Translations under genes and position numbers: made by a program
Shown: positions 16,535 to 26,051 of the stretch, piece by piece
Layout of the letters: each line of letters begins with the position of its first letter
Numbering within the stretch: position 1 is the stretch's first letter
Notes under the pieces: generated by a model
What the model was told of the DNA's origin: nothing
What the model saw: the letters and a program-made list of their open reading frames with translations, nothing else
Databases searched by the model: none
Assembly (NCBI GenBank): GCA_965215345.1
Contig: CBDCDL010000001.1
Span: forward strand, 186,001-250,000
Direction of reading: 5' to 3'
Length of the DNA stretch: 64,000 nucleotides
From: CATQHW01 sp965215345
GTDB taxonomy: Bacteria > Spirochaetota > Spirochaetia > SZUA-6 > Bin103

Positions 16535-19500
16535 CGAACAACGTATCCGCAAAATACGAGGAACAAGTCGCAGCAGAACTCCGTGCGCTGATCGAGTCGG
16601 TCCGCGGAGATCTCGATTCGGGGGAGAATGAGGTGCAAGAGCGGCAGAACGCAAGCAACGTTCCGCTCGATACTCCTTCCCGCCTTAGGATTTCGAGTAT
16701 TGCATATTACGGGATCCTGATCGGCAAGTTGGCGGTACGCCCTCCGTTCGTGAGAAGCATCCTTGAACTGATGGAGGCCCTGGTAGAGCGCGGCATAATC
16801 AAAGGGCAGGAGGAAGTGTCCGACGAGAAGGTCCGGCTCCGTTCCCCGAACGGCTTGCCGGCGAACCACGGGGAGTCGGTTCACGGTCGGGAGACGCCTC
16901 TTGTCGAGGTGCTAGGGCTTCCGGTAAGTCTCGCTGCGCGAGTTTGGGAAGTGTGTCGGTCTCTGATGGAAGCGAACCGTCGGCTTCCTGCCGGAGGTCG
17001 TGGTTTGGTCGAGCTCGCCAAGCAGATCATCGTGGCGTCTGTCACGATGCCAGAGGCCATCGAAGATATCTTTCACGAGCTTTCCAGCTTTGACTTAGGC
17101 AGCTCCATCGATCGGCGAGCCCTATATAGGCGATCCCTATATAGTAATTCTTCTTCAACTGAATGGATGAAATATTTTAGTATTACCCCGGAATCAAAGT
17201 CCCTATCCGAGCTCTTTGCAGAGTTTATGGGGTACGAGTCGTTTGACGACTTCTCGCGCGCAAAGCGCATCGAACACAACGAGCAGTTGGATATTCTTGC
17301 CGATGTGGGTCTCTCGAGAGAGATAATTGATCTATTTCGAGAGGAACTAGATACGGAAGAGAGCCGTTCGCAGGATCGGACCGTGAAGCATATGATTGAC
17401 GTATCGAAGCCCAAGGGAATACAGTCTCAGGCAGAGATGTTTGGCCATCTGACAGGACACGACAGCCGCGTGACCACCGTCGAAGGCATGGTTGGCATGG
17501 GCATCTCTGCACAGAAACATGACGGGGCTTACGTCACGCCTCAACGTGTTGTCGATCTCATGCTGGAGCTCGCCATGCCAATGCCGGAAGAAAGCGTATA
17601 CGATCCTTGTTTCGGTTATGGAGGTCTCCTCGTAGAGGCTGCATACCGACAGAACGCCGGAGCTATGAGCAGTTCTTCAAACACATCATCAGACACTCGC
17701 AAAACACGGATATTCGGTGTGGAACGTGACCTGCTTCCCTACTCTGCGGCGCTGTGTCGATTGATGCTGGCCGATGTGGACCACTCCGGTCTTGTGTTCG
17801 ATGACGCACTGAACCCCAGGGCACCATTGCCGCGCGCGGGCGCGGAGGCGGGCTTCGACTGCATTCTGGCGGCCCCACCGTGGGGCCGCTCGGTGGAGAG
17901 TAGCGGCGCGTTTCCTGCGCCGGGAGAATCGACGGAGCATCAGTTCGTACGGCACGTGATGGACAACTTGGCACCCGGGGGGCGCGCCGTGGTCGCCTTA
18001 CCGGAGGAACCCTTGTTTCGTGACGAGGATCGGCCCTTGCGAAAAGCGCTGCTATCGGATTACCGCGTAGACGGTGTAATTTCGCTTCCGGCCGGCGCAC
18101 TCGAACCGTGCACGAGCCTTCCGATGAACCTGCTGGTGTTTTCTAGAGCTCCGCGACACGAAACCGTGCGTTTTGCGCGTTTTTCTCGGGAGGCGTGGGA
18201 TATGATCTCGTCGAACGATGATGACAGCGTTCGGCAAGACGAGCCACGCAGATCGCCCGATGAGAGGGCCGCCCACAGCACCGAGCTCATGCGATCGCTT
18301 TCTGCTCTGATCAGACATCGCCAAGCGACAACTTCCGAAGTGCTTCCATCAGGGGTTCAGGTGTGGGATGTCCCGATATGTGAACTTGAGATTCGTGACC
18401 ACGAACTCATCGCGAAAAAATCGGGCAGTGAGGAACTCGACACTGAACTCAAGCGGCTCCTGGAAACCGAGCCGTCGTTGAAGATCGATACGTTGGGTCG
18501 TCTGGCGGAAGTGTGGGGCGGAGTGTCGTACGAGCCCCGATTCAGAGTCAGACCCGGTGACAGATCCGACGTCGTCGCGGGCCTTGTCTACCCCGGGGAC
18601 ATCACCGATCACGGAATCCGACCGCCAAAGTGGTTCCTCTCCCCCGAAGGATCCGCTTCAGTAAAGGAGGAAGCTTATCTCCGTAGCGGTGATTTCGTCG
18701 TCACGACCTCAGGCTCCGTGGGGAACATCGGGCTCGTGGACGACAGCATGTCGACCATTCGTATGCTCCCTACGACGGGACTCGCGCAGATTCGTGCGCG
18801 GAGCGGTATCGATTCGAGGTTTCTGGCCGCTATTCTTCGCTCGCCCGTCTACGGAGCCTGGTTGTCAGGCCATGTCCGCGAGCCGACGCCCTCGATCCGT
18901 CACCTGAGGTTGCGGGAGTTACGCGGTTTGAAAATCCCGGTGCCACCGTTGTCCACGCAGGAAGCGGTGATCGAAGAACTCCGTGGGCGTTGGGCAGACG
19001 CGCTTGCCGTGCTCGCCCGCCTCATGGCAGTGACGTCCAAGAGTCCTATTGCGAGTTGGTTGGAGACACCCGTTGTGGCTCGTCTCGCGGCGGGCTCAAC
19101 CGTAGACTCCGCGGGCGGCATGGACACGCTTGTCGAGGTTGCACAAGGTATTCAGTCGCTTGCAGTATCCGAGTCGAGTGACAGTCTGATCCGGGCGTGG
19201 CTGGAAGCGGCACGGAAGGCTGCGGCGGCTCTGGACGGCGTCGATTCGATTCCACCCGGCGCGGGCCGCTTGGCGACACTGGAGTTCGCTCTGGTCCGGC
19301 TCCATGAGGCGTTAGCAGCGCTCGGCGACGCCGAGGGCCATGTCGCTGGGCGGCTAAGCTCGGTCACCCGCGGACTGGTGGAGCTCGTCGAGCACGAGGT
19401 CTACATGATGCAGCGGTCGATTACTCTTGACCTTGATGTCGAGCCGGTCGAGGTGGTCGCTGGCGACGCGAGCGAGGTCATCGTACGGGCGACCAATGCC

Positions 19501-20991
19501 TCGGAGGTCCCACTGCGCAACGTCCGGCTCAGGGCGTGGCGCCCGGACGGCACGACCGAGGAGAGGGCGGCCGACTATGTGGCCGAGCGCGGCACCCACG
19601 ACCTGCCGGTTGCGGTGCGCCCGACAGGCGCCGAACGATCATTGCAGATCGCCGTGGAATGGCGCGCGCGCCGCTTCGACGGCACGCTCGTACGCGGCGA
19701 CGGCGCGGTATCCCTGCTGGTTCGGGAGAACGGCGCGAGGTATCGAGCGGGCGCGGAGGAGGAAGACCTGGGATACAGTCCCTACCAGGTTGGGAATCCC
19801 GAGGTTCGGGACGGGATGTTCTTCGGGCGCGAAGGTACGATGGAACGGATCAGACGACAGCTCGGCGGCGATCACGCGAACGTAGTCCTGCTCGAAGGCA
19901 ACCGGCGCACCGGCAAGACATCGATCCTGCAACGGCTTGAGAAGGTAGAAACTCCTCCCGGATGGATTCCGGTCTATTGCTCGTTCCAGGACGCCGACAG
20001 CGTCGCCACGGCCGACGTATTCAGGCTGTTCGCGCGCCGGACCGGTGAGGCGCTTGCGGACGCCGGCATCGAAACGTGGGTACCCGATTGGCCGCGACCG
20101 GATTCCCCTCAGCCGTTCAAGATTACCTTCCGCAATGCGCTGAGTGCCTTCTCTGCCGGGCATCCTTTCGAGACCCTGGAGGTCTATCTTGCGGGCGCGA
20201 TCGAAGCGGCGAAGCCGCGGCGCATCCTGTTCATGATCGACGAGTTCGACAAGCTCCAGGAGGGCATCGACAGCGGCATCACCAGCCCGCAGGTCCCCGA
20301 AAACATCCGCCACCTGTTGCAGCATCAGCCTGGTCTTGGCGCCATCATCACCGGCTCTCGGCGACTGAAGCGGCTGCGTGAGGAGTACTGGTCAGCGCTG
20401 TTCGGGTTCGGCCATCGGATCGGTGTCAGCGCCCTGCCGACGGACGACGCCCGGCGACTGGTCACCGAACCGGTCGCAGGCCGCCTTCGGTACTTGCCGC
20501 AGGCGTGTGTTCGGTTGGTGGAGTTGTGTGCGTGTCACCCGTTCCTCATCCAGTCGCTCTGCAACCGGGTATTCGAGCAGGCGGCGACAGGGAGCGACCG
20601 AACGATCACCGTCGAGATCGTGGAGCGGGCGGCGAGGGAGATGGTGCGGGACAACGAGCACTTCCAGACCCTCTGGGGCTACGCCGGCAGCGAGCGGCGC
20701 AGACTCATTCTAGCGCTCTGCGATCGCTTGGAGGCGGCGGGCGTGGACGCGGTGAACGTCGATCTCCTCAGCGTGAAGTTTCATGAGCACGAGGTGCTGA
20801 TTCGACGCGCCACAGACCTCGTCGACGATATCGCCAAGCTCCGCGAGCTGGAGCTGGTGGACTTCGACGAGTCGTATCGCGGCGGGACGTACCAGCTCTC
20901 GACACCGTTGATGGCCATGTGGCTGAAGAAGAATGTGAACTTCGACGATCTGGTCGTTCGCGCCAGACAGGAGGCACAAGACGCGACATGA
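16531..20991 (+). CDS. adenine-methylase-like / HsdS-like / Ig-like / STAND ATPase fusion protein
   Basis: The 1486-residue protein has, in order: a helical N-terminus; a HsdM-type N6-adenine methylase domain (about 310-600) with motif I DPCFGYGG (358-365) and motif IV AAPPWG; a single HsdS-like target-recognition domain with a helical spacer (about 650-840) containing IPVPPLSTQEAVIEEL; a beta-sandwich, Ig/CARDB-like (about 960-1070); and an NTPase with Walker A GNRRTGKT (1123-1130) and Walker B ILFMIDEFDK (about 1232-1241). Residue 448 is Ala where methylases have Asn/Asp, so base methylation may be lost or weakened. It is translated from a TTG start overlapping the small gene upstream and overlaps the next ATPase by ATGA. 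It looks like a type I restriction-like sensor fused to a signalling ATPase. Confidence 0.8.
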   Translation: MTNNVSAKYEEQVAAELRALIESVRGDLDSGENEVQERQNASNVPLDTPSRLRISSIAYYGILIGKLAVRPPFVRSILELMEALVERGIIKGQEEVSDEKVRLRSPNGLPANHGESVHGRETPLVEVLGLPVSLAARVWEVCRSLMEANRRLPAGGRGLVELAKQIIVASVTMPEAIEDIFHELSSFDLGSSIDRRALYRRSLYSNSSSTEWMKYFSITPESKSLSELFAEFMGYESFDDFSRAKRIEHNEQLDILADVGLSREIIDLFREELDTEESRSQDRTVKHMIDVSKPKGIQSQAEMFGHLTGHDSRVTTVEGMVGMGISAQKHDGAYVTPQRVVDLMLELAMPMPEESVYDPCFGYGGLLVEAAYRQNAGAMSSSSNTSSDTRKTRIFGVERDLLPYSAALCRLMLADVDHSGLVFDDALNPRAPLPRAGAEAGFDCILAAPPWGRSVESSGAFPAPGESTEHQFVRHVMDNLAPGGRAVVALPEEPLFRDEDRPLRKALLSDYRVDGVISLPAGALEPCTSLPMNLLVFSRAPRHETVRFARFSREAWDMISSNDDDSVRQDEPRRSPDERAAHSTELMRSLSALIRHRQATTSEVLPSGVQVWDVPICELEIRDHELIAKKSGSEELDTELKRLLETEPSLKIDTLGRLAEVWGGVSYEPRFRVRPGDRSDVVAGLVYPGDITDHGIRPPKWFLSPEGSASVKEEAYLRSGDFVVTTSGSVGNIGLVDDSMSTIRMLPTTGLAQIRARSGIDSRFLAAILRSPVYGAWLSGHVREPTPSIRHLRLRELRGLKIPVPPLSTQEAVIEELRGRWADALAVLARLMAVTSKSPIASWLETPVVARLAAGSTVDSAGGMDTLVEVAQGIQSLAVSESSDSLIRAWLEAARKAAAALDGVDSIPPGAGRLATLEFALVRLHEALAALGDAEGHVAGRLSSVTRGLVELVEHEVYMMQRSITLDLDVEPVEVVAGDASEVIVRATNASEVPLRNVRLRAWRPDGTTEERAADYVAERGTHDLPVAVRPTGAERSLQIAVEWRARRFDGTLVRGDGAVSLLVRENGARYRAGAEEEDLGYSPYQVGNPEVRDGMFFGREGTMERIRRQLGGDHANVVLLEGNRRTGKTSILQRLEKVETPPGWIPVYCSFQDADSVATADVFRLFARRTGEALADAGIETWVPDWPRPDSPQPFKITFRNALSAFSAGHPFETLEVYLAGAIEAAKPRRILFMIDEFDKLQEGIDSGITSPQVPENIRHLLQHQPGLGAIITGSRRLKRLREEYWSALFGFGHRIGVSALPTDDARRLVTEPVAGRLRYLPQACVRLVELCACHPFLIQSLCNRVFEQAATGSDRTITVEIVERAAREMVRDNEHFQTLWGYAGSERRRLILALCDRLEAAGVDAVNVDLLSVKFHEHEVLIRRATDLVDDIAKLRELELVDFDESYRGGTYQLSTPLMAMWLKKNVNFDDLVVRARQEAQDAT

Positions 20992-22592
20992 AGACGAATC
21001 CCTATCAGGTTCTGGGACCCTCAGCGCCGTCCATGCTGGGGCGCGCCGCCCTCGTTCGGCGCCTGGACAGGCATTTGCTGAAGCCGTCGCCCGACCACGT
21101 GTCGATCGTGGGACCGGCGCACTACGGAAAGTCCGTCCTGCTCCAGCATGTGGCAGGCGTATATCGCACGGGGTCAAGCTACGTGACGGCCGTATACATG
21201 GATCTCCGGCGCCGCACTCCGGCTTCGGATCGGGAGTTCATGCAGCGGTTCGCGGAGGAAGTCAGGGGGGCGTTGGCGGTGGTCCGTGCGGAGATTGCCG
21301 AATGGATCGAGAGTGACGACAGCATCAAGTTTCAGGAAGTGCTCGATCTTGTCCTCGACGAACTGGCAAGGGGCGACGAACGCATGCTGGTGGTGTTCGA
21401 TGGATTCGATTACGCGCTTGCCGGTACCGGATTGACACGAAACCTGTGGGATCAGCTTCGCGTGCTGGCGCAGAAGGATAGCCTTCGGTTGGTCACGGGG
21501 AGCCGGAGGCCATTGCGTGAACTCTGCAGGACTGAAGACTCTCGCACGTCAGACTTCTGGGAGATTTTCTACGATACGCCGATCCGCGTCACGGCTCTTG
21601 ACGATGCTGACGTGGAGACGTTCCTGCAGCCGCTCCGCGATGAAGGCTGCGAGTTCGATGAGTCCGCACGAAAGGAAATCTCCAACTGGACGGGACGGGT
21701 GCCCGTGCTGCTCTGCGCTCTGCTCCATGCGCTGTGGGAGGACCAGCGCGGAGCACGTCTCTCGAAGCCGTCAATCGACGTAATCGGCGATAGGGTGTTG
21801 GACGAACACCGACAGGTCCTGGCGGCGCTGTGGGATGACTGCGACGATGAATTGCGCGCCGATCTCGGAATGCTGTGCGAAGGCGACCTGCCGCTGACCG
21901 ACTTGTCCGACAGGCGCCGCGATGCGCTGGTGGAGCGTGGATTCGGCCAGGTGTCAGGCAAGCGTTTGCGCACTTCCTGTCGTCTCATGCAGCGTTACGC
22001 AGGGGCGCAGGAGCCTGCAGTCGCCGACTTGAAACGTCTTATGGGTACTACCTCGGGATTCGACGTCAATGTTCGATCCCTGCTGAACCTGCGCCTTGTC
22101 CAGGTAGCGGCGAAAGGCGCTGACGACGAACTCCGCGACTCTGTCGACAAAGCGATCCGAGACCTTGCGCCTGTCCCGAAACACTCGCTCATCTGGGTGA
22201 GGAGCATCGCAAGCAGGGCTCTCACGCTGATCTGGAACGCCGAGCTGCCGCCTGACCGGACGTTGCCAGCAGAATGGCTTGAGGAATGGAGCCACGCCGA
22301 CGTGAACTATAACAAGGACGACGGTGGCAGGCTGCCGAGCAAACCTGGCGCTCAGTGCTCTATCCTGCGGCTCGCCACCGGAACCGGGCGTACGATACGT
22401 CAGACCAGATACGTCACTAGGACGACCTGTCTTCTGCTCGACTATCTGCAATCGGTCGGAGACTTCGGGCAACACCGCGACGAGTATCCGGAAACCGAGG
22501 TCACGGTCGGTTTCGCGGCGGCGGTCATGTTCGCGGCTATCTCGTTGCTGGAGTGCCTGACACAGGATCTTGCACAAGTCGATGCGGTCTGA
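20988..22592 (+). CDS. STAND/AAA-like ATPase, partner of the methylase fusion
   Basis: The 534-residue protein begins with NPYQVLGPSAPSMLGRAALV, the entry motif of STAND-type ATPases, followed by Walker A GPAHYGKS (residues 43-50) and a Walker B-like LVVFDGFDYAL. The C-terminal 300 residues are helical and not recognised; near the end, LLLDYLQSVGDFGQHRDEYP precedes a hydrophobic helix. The true start is the ATG at 20988 with GGAGG at 20970-20974; a longer frame to 20919 lies inside the upstream gene. The ATGA overlap makes it the third gene of the sigma-54 operon. An effector role is plausible but not shown. Confidence 0.75.
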   Translation: MKTNPYQVLGPSAPSMLGRAALVRRLDRHLLKPSPDHVSIVGPAHYGKSVLLQHVAGVYRTGSSYVTAVYMDLRRRTPASDREFMQRFAEEVRGALAVVRAEIAEWIESDDSIKFQEVLDLVLDELARGDERMLVVFDGFDYALAGTGLTRNLWDQLRVLAQKDSLRLVTGSRRPLRELCRTEDSRTSDFWEIFYDTPIRVTALDDADVETFLQPLRDEGCEFDESARKEISNWTGRVPVLLCALLHALWEDQRGARLSKPSIDVIGDRVLDEHRQVLAALWDDCDDELRADLGMLCEGDLPLTDLSDRRRDALVERGFGQVSGKRLRTSCRLMQRYAGAQEPAVADLKRLMGTTSGFDVNVRSLLNLRLVQVAAKGADDELRDSVDKAIRDLAPVPKHSLIWVRSIASRALTLIWNAELPPDRTLPAEWLEEWSHADVNYNKDDGGRLPSKPGAQCSILRLATGTGRTIRQTRYVTRTTCLLLDYLQSVGDFGQHRDEYPETEVTVGFAAAVMFAAISLLECLTQDLAQVDAV

Positions 22593-22635
22593 TCGGGCTT
22601 CCTGTACCCACCGGGCTGGTGCTATAGCCGCACCG

Positions 22636-24669
22636 TTACCGGCCTTCGCACTCGGCGGCTGGAACTGCCGGCGACACGATGTCGCCGACGATTTCCGCGC
22701 TGGCTCGGAGCTCGTCCTGGGGAGATTCCGGCGGGGACGCCCCACCCGGGTGCGGCTCCACACAGAGCAAGGTCGAGGAGTAGGGCGGGAGCCTGAATGC
22801 GCCGGCCTCCTCGGCGCGACGTTCCATGGTGAAGGGGTCGATCCAGGTGCGGCGGCCGGCCGCGGACACGTCGATGCGCGCCTCGACCAAGTGCACCCCT
22901 TCGTTGGTGATCAGGTAGCAGTGGACGCCGTCCTTGACGACGTGCCGGTAGCGCAGGTCGGGCTGTGAAGGCGTGACCCGCAGATCGGGCGGCGCCAGCC
23001 GTTCCAGATCCGCGATCAGGTCGGCGTCCGATGTGGCGCCGCCGGCAGGCCAGCTCAGGAGGCGGCCGGCTTCTTCGAGTCGTCGCAGCGGTTCGACGGC
23101 GCGTTCCGGCAACGGATTCATTCCGTCGTCGAAGCCGTCGACGATGAGCGCGCGGTAGTGCATGCCGGCCAGCCGGATGCCGTCTCCGTCGACCTGCGCG
23201 TCCTCCCACAGATGGCGGGCCTCCAGGTAGTTGAAGTCGCGCTGGTGGGTGAAGAGCACGCGCGCCGCCCGCCACGGCACGTAGCAGGCGTCGGCCAGGA
23301 TCGCCACGTCGCAGACATGCCGAGCGTCGGTGCCCAGGTAGCACAGCCGCCGGCAGTAGTCGGCATAGGGCCGGTAGCGGACCCACCAGGGGCTGTTGGG
23401 TCCGACGTCGGGCGGCGCCTCGTTCCGGCGGTGGCCGCGCACCGAGTAGAAGAACGCGTGCGGGAACAGCAGGTTGATTCCGCGCACCAGGCACCAGTCG
23501 GTCAACCACTTCATCTGCTCGTAGGTCAGGGTATGGCCGTAAGCGCCGAGCAATTCCTCGCTGCACTGCCGGCGGCCCAGGTGCGCCATCGACGAGGAGA
23601 CGCACTTGGCCTGCACCGACTCGCGCCCGTCGATCGCGTCCGGCTTGCCCGGCAGGATCGTGCCGTGCACGAGGTCCTGCCCGGGGATCTGGAAGAAGCG
23701 CTCCGAGCCCAGGTCGTCCGTCCACTGCGGGTGGCCGCACAGGGCGATGTCGTGCGCATCGCACCAGTCGGAGAGCGGCCGGTAGTAGGTTTCGTGCAGG
23801 CGCAGCCGCATGGCGCGGTTGTAGTCGGCGCGCGCCTGCAGCGCGTCGGGCTCGCCGTCGAACCACAGCGCCGGCAGGCGAGGGGCGAAGTCGTAGCCGA
23901 GCAGCCGCTCGACGTGCTCCAACACGCCGGTCGTGCCGGCCCGGATGCGAACGCCGGTGGCGCCGGCCCGCATGCGGCCCTTCTCCCGGCGGCACTTGCC
24001 GCCGAACTCGTTGGGCTCGTCGGTGAAGATGCCGCGGATGAGGGTGCCGAAGTGTTCCCCGAACGCCTCGGCGAACCGGTCGTACACCAGCCGGATGAAG
24101 CAGGCGACCGCCGCCGGGTTGAGCAGGTCGGCCGCGGTGGGCTCATCCTCGGCGCGGGTGGCCTCGTCGGGATCGGTGTAGTGCAGGCCGCGGACATGGC
24201 AGGCGGTCGGGCGGTCGTAGAACGCCATGCGGGTGCCGCTGGCGCGTTCGGCGATCGCCGCCAGGTGGTGGCCCGGCTCCAGGGCCGGCTCCTCGCCTGC
24301 GGTCAGCACCTGGTAGTCCAGGCCGCGCGACTGCAGCGCCGGGTCGGCGGCGACCACCTGGCCGCTGGATGCACCCGAGGGGTACATGCCCTCGTCGTAC
24401 AGATAGACCAGCAGGTCGCGGCGGCGCGCCTCCTCGATCGCCACGTGCATGAAGTGCAGGAAGCGATCGGACATCCAGCCGATGTCGCGCGGCAGGCCGA
24501 CGCGCGGGTGGATCATGAAGCCGTACACGCCGTGCGCCTGAAAGTCGTCGATCTGGCGCACCAATTCATCCTCGGTGAGCGCGTCGTTCCAGAACCAGAG
24601 TGGCACCACGGTGAACTCCCGCGGCGGATCGGCAAGGGTGCGCAGCATGCCCGAAGTAGACTGCATCAC
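22636..24669 (-). CDS. putative glycoside hydrolase (TIM-barrel type)
   Basis: The 677-residue protein begins in a barrel-like way (VVPLWFWNDALTEDELVRQI, then HGVYGFMIHPRVG) with a conserved DEGMYPSGASSGQV segment and a candidate catalytic region GIFTDEPNEFGG near residues 213-224. The C-terminal third resembles a jelly-roll end (LRYRHVVKDGVHCYLITNEG). This is the pattern of the large uncharacterised glycosyl-hydrolase families related to rhamnosidases. There is no signal peptide, so action in the cytoplasm is likely. The gene converges on the defence operon with 43 bases between stops. Confidence 0.7.
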   Translation of the reverse strand: MMQSTSGMLRTLADPPREFTVVPLWFWNDALTEDELVRQIDDFQAHGVYGFMIHPRVGLPRDIGWMSDRFLHFMHVAIEEARRRDLLVYLYDEGMYPSGASSGQVVAADPALQSRGLDYQVLTAGEEPALEPGHHLAAIAERASGTRMAFYDRPTACHVRGLHYTDPDEATRAEDEPTAADLLNPAAVACFIRLVYDRFAEAFGEHFGTLIRGIFTDEPNEFGGKCRREKGRMRAGATGVRIRAGTTGVLEHVERLLGYDFAPRLPALWFDGEPDALQARADYNRAMRLRLHETYYRPLSDWCDAHDIALCGHPQWTDDLGSERFFQIPGQDLVHGTILPGKPDAIDGRESVQAKCVSSSMAHLGRRQCSEELLGAYGHTLTYEQMKWLTDWCLVRGINLLFPHAFFYSVRGHRRNEAPPDVGPNSPWWVRYRPYADYCRRLCYLGTDARHVCDVAILADACYVPWRAARVLFTHQRDFNYLEARHLWEDAQVDGDGIRLAGMHYRALIVDGFDDGMNPLPERAVEPLRRLEEAGRLLSWPAGGATSDADLIADLERLAPPDLRVTPSQPDLRYRHVVKDGVHCYLITNEGVHLVEARIDVSAAGRRTWIDPFTMERRAEEAGAFRLPPYSSTLLCVEPHPGGASPPESPQDELRASAEIVGDIVSPAVPAAECEGR

Positions 24670-24690
24670 GGGCGCCGCGTCACGCGCGGA

Positions 24691-25743
24691 TCAGTTGAAC
24701 TCCGTTCCGCCCTTGCGCGTCAGATACTTCCCCGAGACGCTCTTCAGGATCACCCGGCCGAACTCGTGCGACACGCGCTCGGCGGCCGGCTTCACGACCA
24801 CGCCCTCGCGCACGTGGGCGCCGCCCAGCGTGGTGGCGCCGTCGGTCAACTCCTGCAGCTTCGCACGGCTGAACGGTCCCCGGTAGAGCACGGGCACCAG
24901 CGGAAACAGATCGCTCAGGGACTCCGCCAGCTCGTCGGGGTTCAGGTAGCGGCCCGTACCCGGCTCGCCGACGTACGCGTCGAACACCGCGAATGCGGGA
25001 TCGGGTTGGCCGTAGTGCAGGTCCTGTACGCCGCGGCCGTAGATCTCGCCCAGGACATAGAACGACTGCCCGTCAGCGGCGATCCGCGTGCGCGCGGACT
25101 CGAACGCCTCCTGGTGCGCACGCCACGTCCGCACGTACAGGTTGTTCCGGTTCGCATCGTCCAGCAGCAGCGCCAGTCCCTTGTCGGACATGCCCTTGGA
25201 GGTGACGATCGGCCCGTGCTCGCCATGCCGCCCAAGGCAGCACCACGTGCCGTGCAGCTTCTCGGTCATGACCACCGGCTCGTCCTCGCGGAACTCCTCC
25301 GGGTACTTCTTGAAGTCCTCGATGTCGTACTTGAGGGTCGCACCGCGCACGGCACGTACCTCGCCCTGCATGGAGATCGGGATCGGCGGCTCGTACTTGA
25401 CCAGCTCCAGCAACTCGGTGACGTCGTCGCCCTCGGCTACCTGACGCCCGCGAATCATCCCGTCGCGGACCGGGTAGACCAAGCCCTGCGACAGCGAGCC
25501 GCGGAGCTGCACCGCCTTGACGCGGTTCTTCCTGCTGCCGGCCAACTTGCCTTCGAGGCCGAGCTCCTCGATCAGCCAGTCAGGGCATACCGCGCCTTCG
25601 GGGATGTAGGCTGCAAGGTCGCCGTCGACGTAACTGTCCTTGCCGACGACACAGCGATATCCGCCGATCGCTGCGAGCTCAAGCCGGTCGGCGTTGGGGT
25701 GCGGTTCGATGCGCAGCGAGTAGACCTTCGATTCGAATGCCAT
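24691..25743 (-). CDS. ATP-dependent RNA ligase (Rnl-type, N-terminal OB-like domain)
   Basis: The 350-residue protein has an N-terminal OB-like domain (IEPHPNADRLELAAIGGYRC near residues 11-30), a central nucleotidyltransferase domain with the adenylated lysine in TEKLHGTWCC, and the later motif REGVVVKP. The order resembles the RNA ligases of the Deinococcus Rnl type. Such enzymes seal nicked RNA. The start at 25743 was chosen because the earlier frame to 25923 is composed of unrelated sequence. It is downstream of the glycoside hydrolase in the opposite orientation to the RtcR-controlled operon. A functional link with that system is only suggestive, because RtcR regulates RNA repair elsewhere. 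Confidence 0.85.
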   Translation of the reverse strand: MAFESKVYSLRIEPHPNADRLELAAIGGYRCVVGKDSYVDGDLAAYIPEGAVCPDWLIEELGLEGKLAGSRKNRVKAVQLRGSLSQGLVYPVRDGMIRGRQVAEGDDVTELLELVKYEPPIPISMQGEVRAVRGATLKYDIEDFKKYPEEFREDEPVVMTEKLHGTWCCLGRHGEHGPIVTSKGMSDKGLALLLDDANRNNLYVRTWRAHQEAFESARTRIAADGQSFYVLGEIYGRGVQDLHYGQPDPAFAVFDAYVGEPGTGRYLNPDELAESLSDLFPLVPVLYRGPFSRAKLQELTDGATTLGGAHVREGVVVKPAAERVSHEFGRVILKSVSGKYLTRKGGTEFN

Positions 25744-26051
25744 GGTAGAGCACACGAACATACGGAGGCGCGACGCGACAGTCAAGCTCCCCCACCGGCC
25801 GACCGGCCGGCCAGCCAGCCAGCCAAAGCTAGCTACTGAGACCTGTCGTGTGTGACCGGTCGCGTCAGGACCGAGGCGAGGGTCCCGGATCGAACCGCCG
25901 CCTGACCAGCGGGCACGCAGCATCCGAAACGGCCGAGCCCCAACAGCCGATCCACCGCATAGAACACTTGTGTTGACCTAACAGATGTGTTGCGTTAGAT
26001 TCTCGGACAGGAGGGTAGAGACATCGGTCGTAAGGAAGACGATTCAGAAGT
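25744..26051. promoter_or_regulatory. intergenic region with sigma-70-like promoter for the HicB-type gene
   Basis: No gene is apparent. On the plus strand TTGACC (25973-25978), a 17-base spacer, and TAGATT (25996-26001) form a plausible promoter about 50 bases before the antitoxin start. The -35 overlaps a small inverted repeat AACAC-TT-GTGTT (25963-25974), which may bind the antitoxin. Around 25796-25826 is a short GGCC/CAGC-rich repetitive stretch with no obvious function. Confidence 0.4.
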
